Shown piece after piece: positions 50,058 to 50,964 of a DNA stretch of 50,964 nt (within the stretch, counting starts at the first letter, position 1; every line of letters begins with the position of its first letter). The notes beneath the pieces are model-generated. The model was not told where the DNA came from, ran no database searches, and saw nothing but the letters and a program-made list of their open reading frames with translations. The stretch lies in assembly GCA_900543325.1 (NCBI GenBank), contig UQQU01000013.1, positions 1-50,964 on the forward strand, in the 5' to 3' direction. Position numbers and translations under genes: made by a program. Source of the DNA: an uncultured Clostridium sp. Lineage in GTDB: Bacteria > Bacillota > Clostridia > Clostridiales > Clostridiaceae.

Positions 50058-50964
50058 ATAGAAATTAATAATTTAAATAAAGATGGTTTAGGATTATTAA
50101 AAAATATGCCTAAATCAGTATTATCAAAGATTAACATATCACATAGTTTTTTAACAAATAATAAAGACTCTGAAATTGAGGTAACTATTATCTCAGGCAG
50201 TACTCCAAATGAAATTTCTCAAGTTGTAAATAGCCTAGGTGGCAAATATACAGATTTGGGATATGGATATGGACTAGTTTTAATTCCTATAGATAATATT
50301 GTAGCTTTAGCGACAAGTCCTCAAATTCAATATATTGAATTACCTAAGAGTTTGTATACAGCTGATTATCAAAGTAATAGAGCTTCTTGTATAACTCAAA
50401 TAAGTCCAGAGAATAATTTGAGAGGGCAAGGGATTTTAATAGGTTTTATTGATACAGGAATAGATTACACTCATCCTGCATTTAGAAATGCTGATGGAAC
50501 AACCAGAATAGAGTATATATATGATTTATATGAAGGTGGAAAAATATATAATAGATCTCAAATTAATGAGGCTCTTAAGTCATCGAATCCTTATTCAATA
50601 GTTAGCTCCACTGATGTTGCTGGACATGGAACTCATGTTGCAGGTATAGCTTGTGCAGGTGGGAATATAGATAGTAAGTATTATGGTGTAGCACCTGAAA
50701 GTTCAATAGCTATGGTTAAGGTTGCTAGAAGCCAATTTGCATTGAGTACTCAAATAATGAGGGGAATAAAGTTTCTTATTGATAAAAGTAGGGAGCTAAA
50801 CACTCCCTTAGCTATAAACATTAGTTTAAGTACTAATGATGGAGCACATAATGGAAGTAGTTTACTTGAGCAGTATATATCAACAATAGCAGCTATTGAA
50901 AGAGTAACAATTGTTATTGCAGCAGGAAATGAAGGTGAAGCAGCACATCATGTAGGAGGAAATT
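50058..50964 (+). CDS. Subtilisin-like S8 peptidase, Csp-like, cut by the window end
   Basis: The frame is open from 49983 to the window end and codes for an S8-family protease. An N-terminal prodomain-like part (about 60-100 residues, with NSLGGKYTDLGYGYGLVLIP) precedes the catalytic Asp in GFIDTGIDYTHPAF and the catalytic His in VAGHGTHVAGIAC. The oxyanion Asn region AAGNEGEAAHH follows near the cut. The catalytic Ser lies beyond the window. The layout resembles clostridial Csp proteases, which activate the spore cortex enzyme SleC. Whether sleC is adjacent cannot be seen. The start is unclear: ATA at 50058 fits the ribosome site best. Confidence 0.85.
   Translation, partial: MEINNLNKDGLGLLKNMPKSVLSKINISHSFLTNNKDSEIEVTIISGSTPNEISQVVNSLGGKYTDLGYGYGLVLIPIDNIVALATSPQIQYIELPKSLYTADYQSNRASCITQISPENNLRGQGILIGFIDTGIDYTHPAFRNADGTTRIEYIYDLYEGGKIYNRSQINEALKSSNPYSIVSSTDVAGHGTHVAGIACAGGNIDSKYYGVAPESSIAMVKVARSQFALSTQIMRGIKFLIDKSRELNTPLAINISLSTNDGAHNGSSLLEQYISTIAAIERVTIVIAAGNEGEAAHHVGGN

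Overview
The window reads as chromosome of a spore-forming, low-GC Firmicute, most likely Clostridium sensu stricto. The signs are strongly AT-rich DNA, AGGAGG-type ribosome sites, many ATA/TTA/AGA codons, a T-box on serS, NiaR, AddAB, a PyrR-type attenuator on carAB, a YjiH-family membrane protein and a Csp-like subtilisin. I cannot name the species. The left edge (tRNA-Ala end, HD protein, niaR, flavoprotein, DUF1667, serS) resembles what I recall of origin-proximal clostridial gene order, but no dnaA or rRNA is visible.

Layout. 1-2930: end of tRNA-Ala, then an HD phosphohydrolase, niaR and a two-gene flavoprotein/DUF1667 remnant. 3004-4605: serS under a serine T-box. 4700-8432: an AT-rich gap with a perfect 17-bp inverted repeat, then a three-gene ABC cassette whose large permease carries an M1-peptidase-like outer region without a catalytic motif. 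8546-11634: panG-panB-panC-panD. 11764-12639: a DTW-domain tRNA modification protein and two tRNA-Ser genes. 12824-21632: ROK kinase, GNAT, addB, addA. 21732-22700: an HTH-like gene divergent from a 54-residue membrane peptide whose structured leader and possible antisense RNA look like a type I toxin-antitoxin locus. 22746-26380: cca, an L,D-transpeptidase and a DUF1189 membrane protein. 26450-31936: tRNA-Arg, an orphan CARF/DUF1887 (Card1-like) protein, psd, a TetR regulator, an ABC-F ATPase and a hemolysin III family protein. 32156-36073: DUF1836, an ABC-class ATPase of the COG3044 type, tRNA-Glu(CTC) and a YjiH-type protein. 36369-41398: proBA, an ElaA-like GNAT, DUF218, SDR and a Cof-type HAD. 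41484-46106: carAB behind a PyrR leader. 46226-46593: a small unknown gene with two LexA (SOS) boxes. 46714-49788: murI, a STAS-like DUF4325 protein, cyclophilin, DUF3783 and an XRE/S24-like regulator. From 49865: DnaA boxes and the start of a Csp-like S8 peptidase that runs off the window.

Most of the window is housekeeping. Regulation is unusually legible: the T-box UGGC matches the GCCA ends of both tRNA-Ser genes, PyrR and a terminator guard carAB, and LexA guards the unknown 100-residue gene. The best candidates for undescribed biology are the SOS-controlled gene (46291), the small-membrane-peptide locus (22238-22700), the orphan CARF protein (26623), a possible leader peptide inside the PyrR attenuator, and two genes (panG and the S8 peptidase) whose ribosome sites point at ATA rather than ATG. 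I see no insertion sequence, prophage or CRISPR array.
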